Shown here: positions 34,746 to 47,591 of the stretch, piece by piece | Position numbering within the stretch: position 1 is the stretch's first letter | Layout: each line of letters opens with the position of its first letter | The notes under the pieces: model-generated | Databases searched by the model: none | Seen by the model: only the letters and a program-made list of their open reading frames with translations | What the model was told of the DNA's origin: nothing | NCBI GenBank assembly: GCA_019925105.1 | Contig: JAHGAU010000004.1 | Span: 1,736,001 to 1,800,000 of the forward strand | Reading direction: 5' to 3' | Length of the DNA stretch: 64,000 nucleotides | From: Niebla homalea | Lineage: Eukaryota > Ascomycota > Lecanoromycetes > Lecanorales > Ramalinaceae | Made by a program: the position numbers and the translations under genes

Positions 34746-37700
34746 ATATTTATACTTATTTTAAACTTATCGTTTTAATTTAAAAGGGAAAAGGAAATTA
34801 TAATCGGTCAATTTAACCTTAATTTACTTTAAATATTAACCCTATTTAAATAAAAATCTCTCCCCCGTAATTACTTACCTTAATATTATAATTAAGTCTT
34901 TACGTTAACCCGATTAATATTAATAATTACCTTAAATCCTTAATTTATTATTTTTATAAAGAATCTTTTACTTTTTAACGTTATAATCCGTAATAAGGAT
35001 TTAATAATAATATTAAGTTTAATCGGAAGGAAACGGCCTTAATTATATAACTTTATTTCTTTTAATATTAAAACTTTATTTTAAATATTTTACTATATAG
35101 CTTTTTCGATTAATCTTATTTAATCTTAACTTTAACTTTTTAATATTGAATCTTTATAACCCCTTTTTACTGGTCTTACGTAATAATTAGGCTTATTTAA
35201 GGTTAGGTATAGGTACCAATAAATCGTCAGATATTTATTATTACGTTATCTATATTAATTATATAATTTACCGGATAGGGTTTAAGGGCTCTTAATGAAA
35301 TTATCCCTTACTTTTAAAATATTTAAGTATTCTATAGTTTATCTTCTATACGCAAAAATGCCATTTCGCCGCGCTCGCCCACACTATTTTAATTTAATAG
35401 AAAGAATATCTTATTAATTATATGGTAAATAAATATAAAATATTGTTTTATTTAAGGTTTATTAAGGATTATATCGTATATCTTAAGCCGGATAATAAAT
35501 ATAAAGGATTAACTTTTTAAATAACCTTTTATAACTATCCGGGTTTAAATTATATAAATAATAAACCGTAAGTTTTTACCCTTATAATCTTAAATAAGCT
35601 TAAGTTAAAAGAAGGTTAAAAAACTTTTTAAAGTATTACGTAAACTTATAAAATAATTTATTTATTAATAAAATAATAACCGGTAACACTTAAATTAATT
35701 AAGAAAAATAAAGGAAAGTATTAATTTCCGTAACTTATAAACCCGTTAATAAGTTAAAGTTTATTATTTTAAATATTAAAAAAGATTTTATTATTATCGG
35801 TATACTTAATCGCGGAAATTAAAAAAATAATACCTATTTTTATTATTTATAATGACTTCTATAAAGCTTACTTTTTTATTATTAATCCGTTTAAGTTATT
35901 AAATAAAATATCTTTAGGAATATAAAAAATCTAACCGTTTTAATTACGAGTAAATTCTTTATTTAAGTTAAGGGCAATATAAAAACTTAAACGGAATACT
36001 TTTAAGTATTATTTCAATTCCGTTAACGGTTAAGGTAAATAACTTAAAAATAATTCCTTTAATAAGTAAAGTATTTAACATTTAAAGGAGTTAATTTTAC
36101 GAAAACGGGAGTAATTTATTAGAATCCGGACCCTCCAAAACTTCTTATTCTGCCGGAGGGTTTAAAGGAAATAATATAAGTTCTCGTAATCTCCTTAATT
36201 TCCTTGATAAGGGTCTTATTTAACTTAAGGGTTTTTTATTAATAATAATATTCCGAATAATAAAAACGTTTTATTTTTTTAAGGTATACCCGGGTCTTAT
36301 TTAAATTATTTAAATTATTTAAACTATTTAAATTATAACTTCCTTAAAAAAAGATTAATATAAAGCCGGTTAAAGAGTTAAGTAATTAATTCACGAATTA
36401 TAATTGTTAGGTTCCTCTTAAAATTTATATACTTAAATATTTTAATTAAGCGGGTAAAGTGAAAATAAAATATTATAAATTTATCCTTAGCTAATTTTTT
36501 TAAAACGTAAAAGTTATTAATTTAATTTTCCTTTTAATTAACGTTTTTAAAAATTCAATTTAAGAAGACTTAAAACTCTTTAAAAATTTAAAAGCTTAAT
36601 AAAGTATTATTTTTATATTCCGTTTTTAATTATTCAAGGACTTTAAAACTTAATAATATTAAGATATAATTAATTTAAGCTTATATAATTAAATATTAAT
36701 TCTTATTTATTTAAAACTTAATAATAACGTAACGTTTAAAGAAATAATATTAATTACCATCTTTTTTTATAAAGGGTTTAAGATTCTTAATTTTAATTAA
36801 CCTAAGGTTTTTATAAAGGGTAAAAAATTTTGTAAATCGGTAAAATAAAAAGGTTGAATTATTCCGTCGGAGATTTTTAAACTTAATAATAAGGTTTACG
36901 TTTTAATTTTCTAGTTTACGGTTATGGATTTCCAACGTTTTAAAACGGTTTAAGTCTTCTAAGGGAAGGGAATCTCCGTAAATTTACTATTATAAATAAG
37001 TAATTTAATTAATCTTTAATTATAGGTTTTTCTTAATATTTTTTAATTTTATTTAAAGGATTTATATTCTATTATTTACGTTTTTATAATATTATATATT
37101 AACGTTACGTTCTTAACGTAAAAAGTTCAATTATTCTAAGAATTCCTTAAATCTTATATATATTACGGATTAAAAAATAAAATAAACGTAAACCTTTATA
37201 AAATATAAAATACGTTTAAGTAATTCTTTTAAGATACTACTTTTTAATTTATAATAACGTTAACGGATAAAATAATCCTTATATCTTCCGTAATTATTAT
37301 TTAAAACCGGGTTCCCGGTAATCAAGTAATCTATCGGGTCCTTATCGTTTTTATTTAACCGGGAAAAGGCTTTATCCTTAATAAGTAATATTAATAATCG
37401 GGGTCCCCTTAAGAACCGCTTTATAAGTTATATTTTAACGTAAAAGCTTTTAATAAAAAAGATTATTAAGATTTATTATTTATAGTTTTAATAAATAAAA
37501 AATAAGTAAAAGGTAAACTAAAATTAAAGAAGGATAAAGGTAAATGAAAAAAGTTAAAAAAAGGGAAAAAGATAAGTTTTTTAATTTTTCCGTTAAATGG
37601 ATTCTATATTATAAGGGTAATATTATAGGGTAAAATAATGAAATTTATATAATAATAGGGTTTAATATTACTTCCTTATATTATAAAGTATTCCTTAAAG

Positions 37701-38165
37701 TGTTTTCTCTTCCGGGTATTATATATTCTATATTATAAAATAAGTATAAAATTAAATATTTTAATTAAAGGTTCTAGGGAGTAAGAAAGTAAGTAATAAA
37801 TAAGGATTCTATAGGCTTTTATAAGTTTACTTTTAATTGGATTTATAATATTTTTAAGGTTTATTTTACTTATAATTTTTAAATCGCTTTAGTAAAGCTT
37901 AACCCTTTAAATTAATTCTTTATATAGCTTAATAAAATTAATATCCACTTATTTAAAGTTATCGTAACCTCCCGTTTTAGTTATTAACGTTTTCTTATAG
38001 CCCGTCCGGATATTAATCGCTATACGTTTTAACCGTAATTACCGCCCGTTTAATACCGTTAATAATTATTAGCTTACCGTCCGTTATTAATAAGTATTAT
38101 TAATAAAATTTCTATTTTACCTCGTTACTCTTTATGAGGGCGTAAATAAGTTAACTTTAATATAA

Positions 38166-38381
38166 TATTAAAGTATAAGCTTTTCTGGGGTGGTTAAAAT
38201 ATAAAGGGTATATTATATATAACTAAAGATATTAAAGTACAGAGGTATGGGAGTGAAGGGGCCGAAGGCCTTAATATACCCAGTCGGTGACACTCCTGGG
38301 TACCGGACTAACCCCGGGCTTGGCCCGGGGTAGGCCCTACCGGGCCTATTCTTAAGCTACTAACAAACCTGAACCCTGATA
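38166..38381 (-). repeat. Gypsy 5' LTR
   Basis: Same length as the 30286 copy. It starts TATTAAAG (mutated TGTTAGAG) and ends CTGATA, immediately followed by the ttacc duplication. Confidence 0.85.
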
Positions 38382-38715
38382 TTACCGAATAATAATTCTC
38401 TTAGGCCGGTTCAAGCCCTTTTTTATATAGTAAATATAACGTAAAAAGCTCTTAATAAAGGAGCGCTTTATAATAAGAAAAAGGATCCTTAAGTTATATT
38501 TAATATTTTTATACTAAGTACCCTATATATAATGTTTAAAAATATTCTTTCTTTATAAGGGAGTAAATTATAGCTAGATTACAGTCCGTTACGATTTAAG
38601 GGTTCTAGGTATTATAATAGTAAATTTATAAGCTTATAAATTAAATATATTTATAAAAAGGGTAAAAACGCGTCGCGGAAATACCCCGTACGGCAACTTT
38701 TTTTGCCTAAAACTG

Positions 38716-39985
38716 TACGGATATATACCAGGCAAATAAGGCAGGCTATGCGATAGGGCTCTTATCAGCTTATTGGGCCATAAGGGGTATAGCGGCTTAG
38801 CGCAGTCATATATTTCTTGCATTCAGCTAGCTAAATAGCAACTCAGGTAGTTATTACTTTATACTTACTACTTATACCGTTATAGTATAGTAATAATAGC
38901 TAAGTTAATCTTGATTACGTCGTTATACGTAAATAGTTCCAGTTATACATTATATCGGCCGCAATAAACGCGATACCCAGGCTGTTAATATAATATATAT
39001 TACGCCGGGCTTAGAACCCGGAAAATGGCGGTTTAACCTTTTATAAACCTATTAGTTAGCTTGTGTTATAACGGGCTTATATTAAAACGTTAAGCGTTTA
39101 ACGGGGAAGAACGGATAAGTATACTTAAGGGACGAAAAGATAATAATAAAAGTTAAAAGAGCAGGTTACTTTAAAACGATACGTACGTTATAATCCCCGT
39201 GCGAATATTCGAGGCGTTACTCACGACTTACCTCCGTACCTAATTAACGAAACTATAAACTATATAGATTCCTGGCCGTCTATCTACTTAACCCGTTAAG
39301 TTACTTAAAATTTTAAAGCTTAAAGTCCGGCTTTCTATTTTTTAAAACCATGAACAATTCAAGTTAATAGCTTAATAAGTCTCGTTAATTATATAAGCCT
39401 TACGGTCGGTATAAAGGCTAATATATAGGGAGCTTATAGTAAAATGTTATTATATAACTTAGTAATAATAGACTAACGGGTAAACGAAATAAATTACCAT
39501 TAACGATATAAATATACGTTATGATAAAGTATACGACTACGGTAAAACCACGGATATTATAATAATCGACTTCTCTTAATTAAGAAATTTACGACTGTAA
39601 ACTAGTTTGCCTTAAGATAATTTCCCGGGACGTATTTAATATTATTACTTTAGCCTTAATGGCTATCCCTTGATTATAATACATATTACATATACGCGGA
39701 TGATATTTACCGCTTCTTTTACCTTATTATTATTGCCGATAATATAAATATAATAATATATTTAATAATAATACGCACGAAGATATCGCTTTTTTCTGTT
39801 TTTTATGGGTATATTATTACGGATGGATACCAAGCAAGCCAAGCAGGCTATACCATAGGGCTCTTATCAGTTTTTAGGCTATTAGGGATATAGCGGCTTG
39901 GCGCAATCCTATATTTCTCGCACTCAGCTAGCTAAATAGTAACTCAGGCAGTTACCACTCTATACCCACCACCTATACCGGAACA
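38716..39985. mobile_element. Short LTR-pair element (TRIM-like or internally deleted)
   Basis: Two direct repeats of about 168 bp (38716-38884 and 39818-39985) share AGGGCTCTTATCAG, GCAGGCTAT, TATAGCGGCTT.GCGCA and CACTCAGCTAGCTAAATAG-like sequence, and enclose only about 0.93 kb. Differences are mostly C/T and G/A. No coding sequence was recognised inside, and no clear target duplication was found. It is probably a non-autonomous or collapsed LTR retrotransposon. Confidence 0.65.
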
Positions 39986-42769
39986 GTTTTAAAGTAATTA
40001 AACCGCATATACTATTAATGAAAGCATTTACGTTAAAAACGAATTAAATAAAGAATACTAAAGTCATATGTTATTAAATGTAAAATAGGTAAAATACTAT
40101 AATATCCGGTAATCGTCCTTAATTGAAAAGAAAACGGAAAAAGATTAAAAAAAACCTTTTATTACTCTATCTTAAAATACAGGAAATAAATTATAGTTTG
40201 CAAAAAAAATTCCGATAAATCCTTTATATATTATAAAGATATAAAAAAAAGCAATATTATTATAAAATAACTTAAGATGGAGAGAAATAGTTTTATGTAC
40301 TTCTTTTATATCATTAAAAGCGGGAAAATGAAGAAATATAAATTTTCTATATAGATAATTGAAATAAAACGTTTCATATACTCTATTATTATTCAAAATC
40401 TTAAATCAACAAAATAACTAAATTTAAAAGTTTTAACTTATTTAACTTTAAAGAGATTATGTAATATAGGGATCCCGGGTGACCGCTTAGTTTATAATAA
40501 GTATAAATTTATTATAATAATTCAACGTTAAAACTAAAATAAAAGGAATTATTAAGGTTAAAATGTTAACTTAAAACGTTAAAATTCTAAAAACGATAAA
40601 GAAAAGAAAAGCCGGGGGATTTATTTACTATAAAACGACGAAAAAGGTATTTTTACGTAAGCTATTAGCTTGATTAACTATAATAAAGAGTATAAGGTTA
40701 ATAACTAAAAAAAAAAGGGGTTAAGAGAATAAATATATTAAATAAAAGACCGGATTAAAAAGGAGATGAAATAAACGTAAAGTTAATTATAATATTAAAA
40801 CTAATCGATCGATAAGAGGATATATAAATTACGTGCGTTGAATTACCGGTAAAGGTAAAGTTTATATTGATTTTTCTTAAAGTTAAGTTTTATAATATTC
40901 AATAAACTTAAAAATAAAAATAACTTTGGAATACAGGGATAGCCTATTTAAATTCAAAAGATGAATTTAAATAATCAAATCAAGGTTTTATTATCAAACA
41001 AATCCTCTTTATATTCAATTTTGGTAAAATTTTATATATCAGAATTATAAAATTTAATTCCTATAGATATATATTTTTATTTTAATTAATGGTTCTTGAT
41101 TTTTCATTCATGTTTGTACTATGAATCCTGCTATATTAATTCCGGTATTTTATAACGTATAACCTGTTAACTAGATTAATATCGGTAAAACTTAACTTAT
41201 TAAAATAAAAACGGCATTTATAAACCTCCGTAAGTCTTTTATCAAAGAGTGAATTTTATGGGTTACCCTATAGATAACTAGGTGGTTATTATAGTATATT
41301 ATTTTTGTTTTATTATAACAGAGTTTCCTATAAAACTTTATCTTTAATCTTTTAACCTTTATAAGTTTACTACTTTTATCTTCGTTATCCGATTTTATTT
41401 TTTATTTAATATATTTACCTATTAACGTATAGTTATTAATAGTTACCGTATATTAGTTTACTTGTTATATCGCTTTAATATTAACAATATAAAGTACCTT
41501 ATTCCTAGGCCGCTTATTCCCTGTATATTTATCCCTTCTTTGCGGTTAACGTTTGGTTTATTAATAAACTTTCTATTATTTAATCTATCCCCTTTGTTTA
41601 ATTAAATTAAAGCAAGATTATAAATCTACAATAATTATAAGTTTCAATATTAACTTTTTCTCATTCCCCGTAAAATATATTTCTTTATAATTCTTCGTTT
41701 TCACTTTCTTAATAAGGGTAAAGCGGAGATTAGAATATTACGGTATAAAATAAAGATATATGCAACGTTTTACTTCCGTTATCTATATTTATAATTAGCC
41801 TTAACCCGGTTATTTTTATATACGGCATAAAGCAAATAAATCAAGCGGTTATTATCCGTTTAAAATTAAATCGTTAATACGTTATCTCTGTTTTTTATTC
41901 CATTATACCGTTAAAAGTATTTATCTCTTACGATATCCTTAACTTGAAATGTTTCTATTAGAATAAGACCATAATTTAGTACTTTTTTACCGTTTTATCG
42001 ATAAAAATTTTATAAATAGATAAATATAGTTTTTTGTTTTCGTTATCCTTTTTAGCTTTAACATTATAATTATTCTTATAACGATCAATTAAATCTCTAT
42101 TACGTTTACTCTCAGTTTCATTTATTTCAATTCTACTTAATATAAAAGTTCAATTTAAGGTACTTTTCTGCCTTTTTTTCCGTTTTTTAATATTTTTAAG
42201 GTTCTGGTTTATCCGTATATTCTGAATTTTGATCGTTAAATAAGGTTTCTTTTTAAGCTTCATTAAGTAAACACTTGATTTGAGATAAGGTTTAATAAAA
42301 TGATAAATGCTTTTAACCTTGACTTTTCCGTTAAAGTTATTTCTACGTACTTACAACCCTTTAATAAAAACGAGTTTAAACCGTTTAAAGTTATTTAAAA
42401 AAGACTTTTCTTAACTCCCGGGGTTATATATAGCGTATATTAAACTACCGCTACGAATATTATTATTTGCTATATTACCGCTTAATCTATCATCCTGGCC
42501 TTTTATAAAATAGTACTTTATATGAACGTTATAAAGTGAATAAAGCTCTTCTCCTATCAGATTATTTAATTTTTTACTTTTATTGTATATAGTTTTTAAT
42601 TAAGCCTCCCGTTCATTTAATAATTTAAGACTTTAATACTTATCTCTAGTTTTATAGGTATTAATTTAAGGTTAATGATTATCTTTATATTATACTTTTA
42701 AGGATACCTTACTAAGTATACTAACTTATACTTATAAGGTTTAAATTAAGTACCATATATTTCAATTAA
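39986..42769. other. AT-rich region without recognised genes
   Basis: No ORF of note is present (the one at 40172-40396 on the minus strand is low-complexity). No motif of a transposase or RT was read here with confidence. Confidence 0.4.
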
Positions 42770-42983
42770 CCTTAAGTAGTATCCGTAAATTATTTTCCAG
42801 GATATAAGTGCTCTAAGTATGTATAAGTAAAATAAATATAAAATTCTTCTGTCCGCCCTCGCTTAACCTCCGAGTACTCGTGAATTTCTTGGATGCTTAG
42901 GAGTACTCGTAAATTTCTTATTTACTTATAAGTTTATTATTTATTCGTAAGGTTTTGAACTTATCGTTTTTTATATTTTACCC
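42770..42983 (+). repeat. Dispersed repeat, copy 1 left part
   Basis: Sequence around GAGTACTCGTGAATTTCTTGG and GTAAATTTCTTATTTACT recurs at 55,085 and, inverted, near 62,690-62,860. This copy is cut by the 10.3-kb TIR element and continues at 53,338. Confidence 0.55.
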
Positions 42984-43619
42984 CCTTTAAGTACTCCCCC
43001 AACCGGTACGGGAATAATCCCGCGGGATAGGTACGGTATAGGTACGGGACCAGTACGGGATAGGGAAAGGGTACCCTTATCCCGTACCGGTGGCAAACGG
43101 TATAGGACGGTACGGTACCGGGAAATGTTAACATACCAATAACGGATACAATAAATATTCTTTTTATTAAAAAATATAATTAAAATAATAAATATAAAGA
43201 TAATTATAAAGGTTTTAAAGAAATAAAATTATATTAATAAAACTATACTTAATTTACCTCTTTATGTTTAAATAATATTTACGTATTTTATAATAATTAT
43301 TATTATTAAACTTTAAATTAGTTAAAATACCTTATTCATTCTTATTAACCTTGAATTTAATTAAGGAGGCTTAATAATAATAATAATAATAATAATTTCC
43401 TTTATTCTATCTTTAAGTTTAAAGGTATACGACGCTTTGGCCGTTAATACTCCCCCAACCGGTACAGATTGATCCCGCGGGATAGGTACGGGATAGGTAC
43501 GGGACCAGTACGGGATAGGGAAAGGGTATCTTTATCCCGTACCGGTGGCAAACGGTATGGGACGGTACGGGACCGGGAAATGCCAAGAAACCGGTGGCGG
43601 ATTAAATAAGGGGCTGAAA

Positions 43620-43925
43620 GAGTAAAAGGGGCTGAAAGGGTGAAAAGGGGCTGAAAGGGTGAAAAGGGGTGCAGGTAAGGGTGCAGGTGGTGGTGCAGGT
43701 GAGGGTGGTGGTAAGGTGCAGGTAAGGGTAATAAGGGTGGTGAGGTTGGGAAGGGTAATAAGGGCGTTGAGGGTGGTGAGGGTGGTGAGAGTGGTGAGGG
43801 TGGTGAGGGTGGTGAGGGTGGTAAGGGTGGTGAGGGTGGTGAGGGTGGTGAGGTTGGTAAGGGTGGTGAGGGTGGTGAGGGTGATGAGGGTGGTGAGGGT
43901 GGTGAGGGTGGTGGTAACGGTGGTA
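43620..43925. repeat. Minisatellite, 9-bp unit GAGGGTGGT
   Basis: About 30 mostly perfect copies of GAGGGTGGT or GTGAGGGTG variants lie here, with leading units GGCTGAAAGGGTGAAAAG. The G-rich strand is plus and its runs of three G could form quadruplexes. Confidence 0.9.
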
Positions 43926-43951
43926 GTGCGGGTGGATAAGCAAAAAGATTG

Positions 43952-44033
43952 ATATAAATAATTTTTGGTGGTTTATCGATAACCGGACTATAGTTAATCC
44001 GGTTATCGATAAACCACCATAAATTATTTATAT
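43952..44033. repeat. Hairpin, 36-bp stem, 10-nt loop
   Basis: Arms 43952-43987 and 43998-44033 are reverse complements with one mismatch. The core GGTTTATCGATAACCGGA is repeated in the element at 54135. Confidence 0.9.
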
Positions 44034-44257
44034 TAATCATTATGTTAATTCACCCTCAGATTACCCCTTTTGGCTATACCCCACCGCCACACCCCTGCCA
44101 CCCCCGCCATACCGGTATCTTGGCATTTCCCGGTCCCATACCGGCGGTAGAGGGACGGTACGGGAACGGGATATACCCTTATGCCGTACCGGCCGGTATG
44201 GGAAGACCATAATTAAATCACGTCCCATACTGTCCCGGTTGGGGGAGTAGCCGTTAA

Positions 44258-47200
44258 GAAAGAATTCGGGTTTTAAAATTTATTTAAGTAATTATCCGTT
44301 TATTAATTTATAAGGTTATAAATTAATTTAATTATTAATTAACTTTAATATACCTTAAAGGTTCTCCCTATATACTTATAAAAGTCCCTTTATGTCTTTT
44401 AAGTCGTTATTACTATTATTAATATTACTATTATTATCTTTATTATTAAAATAAATTATTATTATATTAATATTATTTTTTAATTTCTTTTAATTTTTAT
44501 CCTTTCAATCCTTAAAGTCCTTATTACCAACTTTTCAATCCTTATATATTTAGCTTCATTAATTTTCCTTCTACTTATAATAGTAAATTAATATTTTTAC
44601 TTAAAAAGCTATCAGGTAAAAATATTTTTAATAATTATATTATCGTTTAATAATAAAAAAGTAATATTTATAGTTAACCTTAATAAGAATACTATAAAGA
44701 ATATATAGGCTATTAATAAAGCTTTATGTTTTACTATAATACTTAAATAATTTAATATACGCATTTTTTAAACCTTATATAAGCCCTTTTTTTTTTTAAT
44801 AAACTTACCTATGGCGTAAATGATTTTTCTGTTTTTTAATATAACTAAAGAATTTACCGTAAACTTTAAAGATTAAATAAATTTTTAACGTCTTAATAAT
44901 TTTTATTAATTTAATAATTTAATAAAATAATTAAATAAGCTTTATTAGATATCCTATGTAACTCTATTCTGGCTTAATAAACTTTAAAACCTAATTTATT
45001 TCGTTATTTTCTTTAAAGAATCAGTAAATATTTCTACGGAGTAATAGTACGTTAGTTATTATATAGAAAGATAAATCTTAATAAATATTTACGTTTTAAA
45101 AGAGCTTCAACAATATCTCTTTACGTTTCTTATTTATAGCTATTATTAAGGGTATTATAAATACTTAACTATCTAACTTTCTTTATTAAGTTTAAATAAA
45201 ACTTTCTTTACGTTTATTATTCGTATTAATATATAGTACCGTTTTCTGAATTTAAAATAAAATAAATTAATATATTAATTAACATAGATCGACCTTATTT
45301 TTATAGATATTTTAAGAATATTTATACCTTTATTTATTATTTCTTGAACTTTAAGTTAATAATCTTATTATTATTTTATATTGTTATTCTAAGGATTAAC
45401 CTTAAAGTAAATTAAAAAGCTTTAAGTAAAAATTAAATAACATATAATAAATATTATAGATATTTTATTTTACTCTGCGTTAAAGTCTACCTTAACACCG
45501 ATATTTCTTCCTTAATAATATTTATAAATATTCTTTATCGTAAATTAGTTTTTTAACGTAATATAATTATTATTATATTATGATTATTTATATTATTAAT
45601 CGTAACCGCTATAATACGATCCTTTAAGCTATAATTTATAATTACCTTACTTATAACGGATATAAGCTAATTATAAATATAAGTACCTTTAATATACTTA
45701 AAGCCGATTAGAACATTATAATATTCTTAATTAAGGTTAATCCAATAAGTTATAATCTTTATATATAATTACTTATTATTAATAATTTAATAAGTTATTA
45801 TTATTAAAACCTTAATCTTATTATTTAAAAATTCTTTAAGTAAATTAAGTTTATTTTCCTTTAAGTATTTTATAAAATAATTCTTTATAGTTATTACGGA
45901 TAATATTAAAATACTAAGGTTAAGTTAGTAAAATAAACGCTAAGTCTTATTATTATTTGGGATAATAAAAAATAAGCATATTCTAATTACCTATCGTTAT
46001 AATTATTTTAGAAAGTTATTCCGTATTAAAACCCTATTATTAAATAAAAGTTTAACTCGTTAATTAATTAAATATTATAGTATATATTGATTATACATTT
46101 ATAATTATTTTTATATTTATCGGAATTAAAGGGACAAAGCATAATACTTATTTAATTATATTAGTTTAAATCGAAAGTTACTTTAAACCTTTTAATTTCT
46201 TTATTTTCTTATAACCTTTACTTATTATATAAAATTTAATTTCTAACGTCCCGTCCTTTTTAAGGTATTATAGCCCTTCGTTATATCTTCTATAAATTAT
46301 ATATAATTAACCTTTCAAAGCTACTTAACGTAATATGCCTTCTTTAAAGCTAAGTTAAACCTGCGATCTTTTCTTAACCTTTTAAGAAATTTATTTTTTA
46401 AGATATTACGCTACTTAAGGAATAATCTATTATTATATAAAGGAATATTGTGATTTTTCTAAATTACTTTTTCAACAATAAAATATAAGGTTTTTCGCTT
46501 TAATACCGGTTCTTATTTATTAATTAAAAAAGGCTTTATGAGTATTAAAGTAATATTATTAAATATATTAAAAAATATAATAAGTATCTTATAAAACTTA
46601 AACAAAAATAAATAAATAATTATTTTAACAATTAATAAAATTAAAATTAATTTCTCCACTTAAAAAAGCGTTTAATAATACTCATTTTTTAATATTTAAT
46701 TATTAAAAAGATATTTATCCTTTATATCATTTTTTTAGAAAATCTTTTTAAGTTAAGTTTCGTATTTCTCTTTACTTAATAAATCTTAAGAAGGTATTAA
46801 CTTTATACGTAGATAAAATAATAAAGGGTTAAAGTAAGTTATTATTAAAAAGTAATTTGACGTAATTTTTAACGTGAATCTATTATCTTAATTTTAATTG
46901 ATATATCTTTAAATTTTTAACTTTAAAAATTTATTCAACTTTATAAAATTGTTCTTAACCTCTTATAATTGTATTTTAATTATACTTTTTAAAACGTAAA
47001 CTTACGAAAAAAAAACTTTGAAGATAAAAATTTAGGAATTAATAGAGAAATTACGAAAAAATTCCCTTAAAAGATAGTATTAAACGTATTATCCGTAAGT
47101 TTAAGGTAGAATATATAACTATACCTTAAAGTAAAAATTTGAAATTTTAATTAAACATAAATTACCTATTATACGAAATCCGCCGATATTAAAAAGCCTT

Positions 47201-47591
47201 AATCCTATTAATATTAAAAATATGATTTATATAAATTATTAAAAAAATTATTATAAAAATGATAAATAAAAAGCCATTTAAGTTTTAATCTTAAAAGATA
47301 AAAACATTATAAGAAACTATAGATTATTTCCTTATTAATAAGTTTTAGAGTAAAAAAACCTTATTATTCCGTTTTTTATAATTTAATTAATAATAAAAAT
47401 CCAATATTTCTTTTTTATATTATATATATAAAGAAAGTAATATTAATATAAAAGGATATATAGTTAATTTAAATACTTAAAGGTAAACATTTTATATTTA
47501 AAGATTAAATTATAATCTATATATGATGAGTTGGACTTAATTAATTAAAGATAAAGAATTACTTAAATATTAAATTAAGAAATTAATATAA
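44258..47591. other. Interior of the 10.3-kb element, left part
   Basis: AT-rich, RIP-like DNA with no surviving ORF or readable transposase motif. Confidence 0.4.

Larger units (their letters stand above)
30286..38381 (-). mobile_element. Gypsy LTR retrotransposon, RIP-mutated
   Basis: The 8,096-bp element has 216-bp LTRs (30286-30501 and 38166-38381) and a 5-bp target duplication ttacc (30281-30285 and 38382-38386). Reading the minus strand through stops around 33,640 gives AYLKNIIIYN (from AYLDDIIIYS), a YAGL-type RLYNAGL.INI segment and a FLSFISIINGL segment, which is the Gypsy RT palm and thumb. The coding strand is therefore minus and the 38166-38381 LTR is the 5' one. No intact ORF remains. 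A LINE 3' fragment and a tandem repeat lie inside. Confidence 0.8.
43448..44249. mobile_element. 802-bp TIR element with hairpin and minisatellite
   Basis: It has the same TIR (TACTCCCCCAACCGGTAC...GGTTGGGGGAGTA) as the surrounding 10.3-kb element and a perfect 8-bp duplication gccgttaa (43440-43447 and 44250-44257). It holds a GGTGAGGGT minisatellite (about 43620-43925) and a 36-bp-stem hairpin (43952-44033). The open frames in it, rich in Pro-His or Val-Arg, are produced by the minisatellite and are not genes. Confidence 0.9.

Noticed and set aside
40172..40396. Minus-strand open frame of 74 codons rich in Phe, Tyr, Asn
   Set aside because: Composition is that of AT-rich DNA, with no motif and no homology recognised.
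43444..44040. Long Pro/Ser/His-rich and Val/Arg-rich open frames over the first minisatellite
   Set aside because: They exist in several frames on both strands because the 9-bp unit has no stop codons. They are by-products of the repeat.
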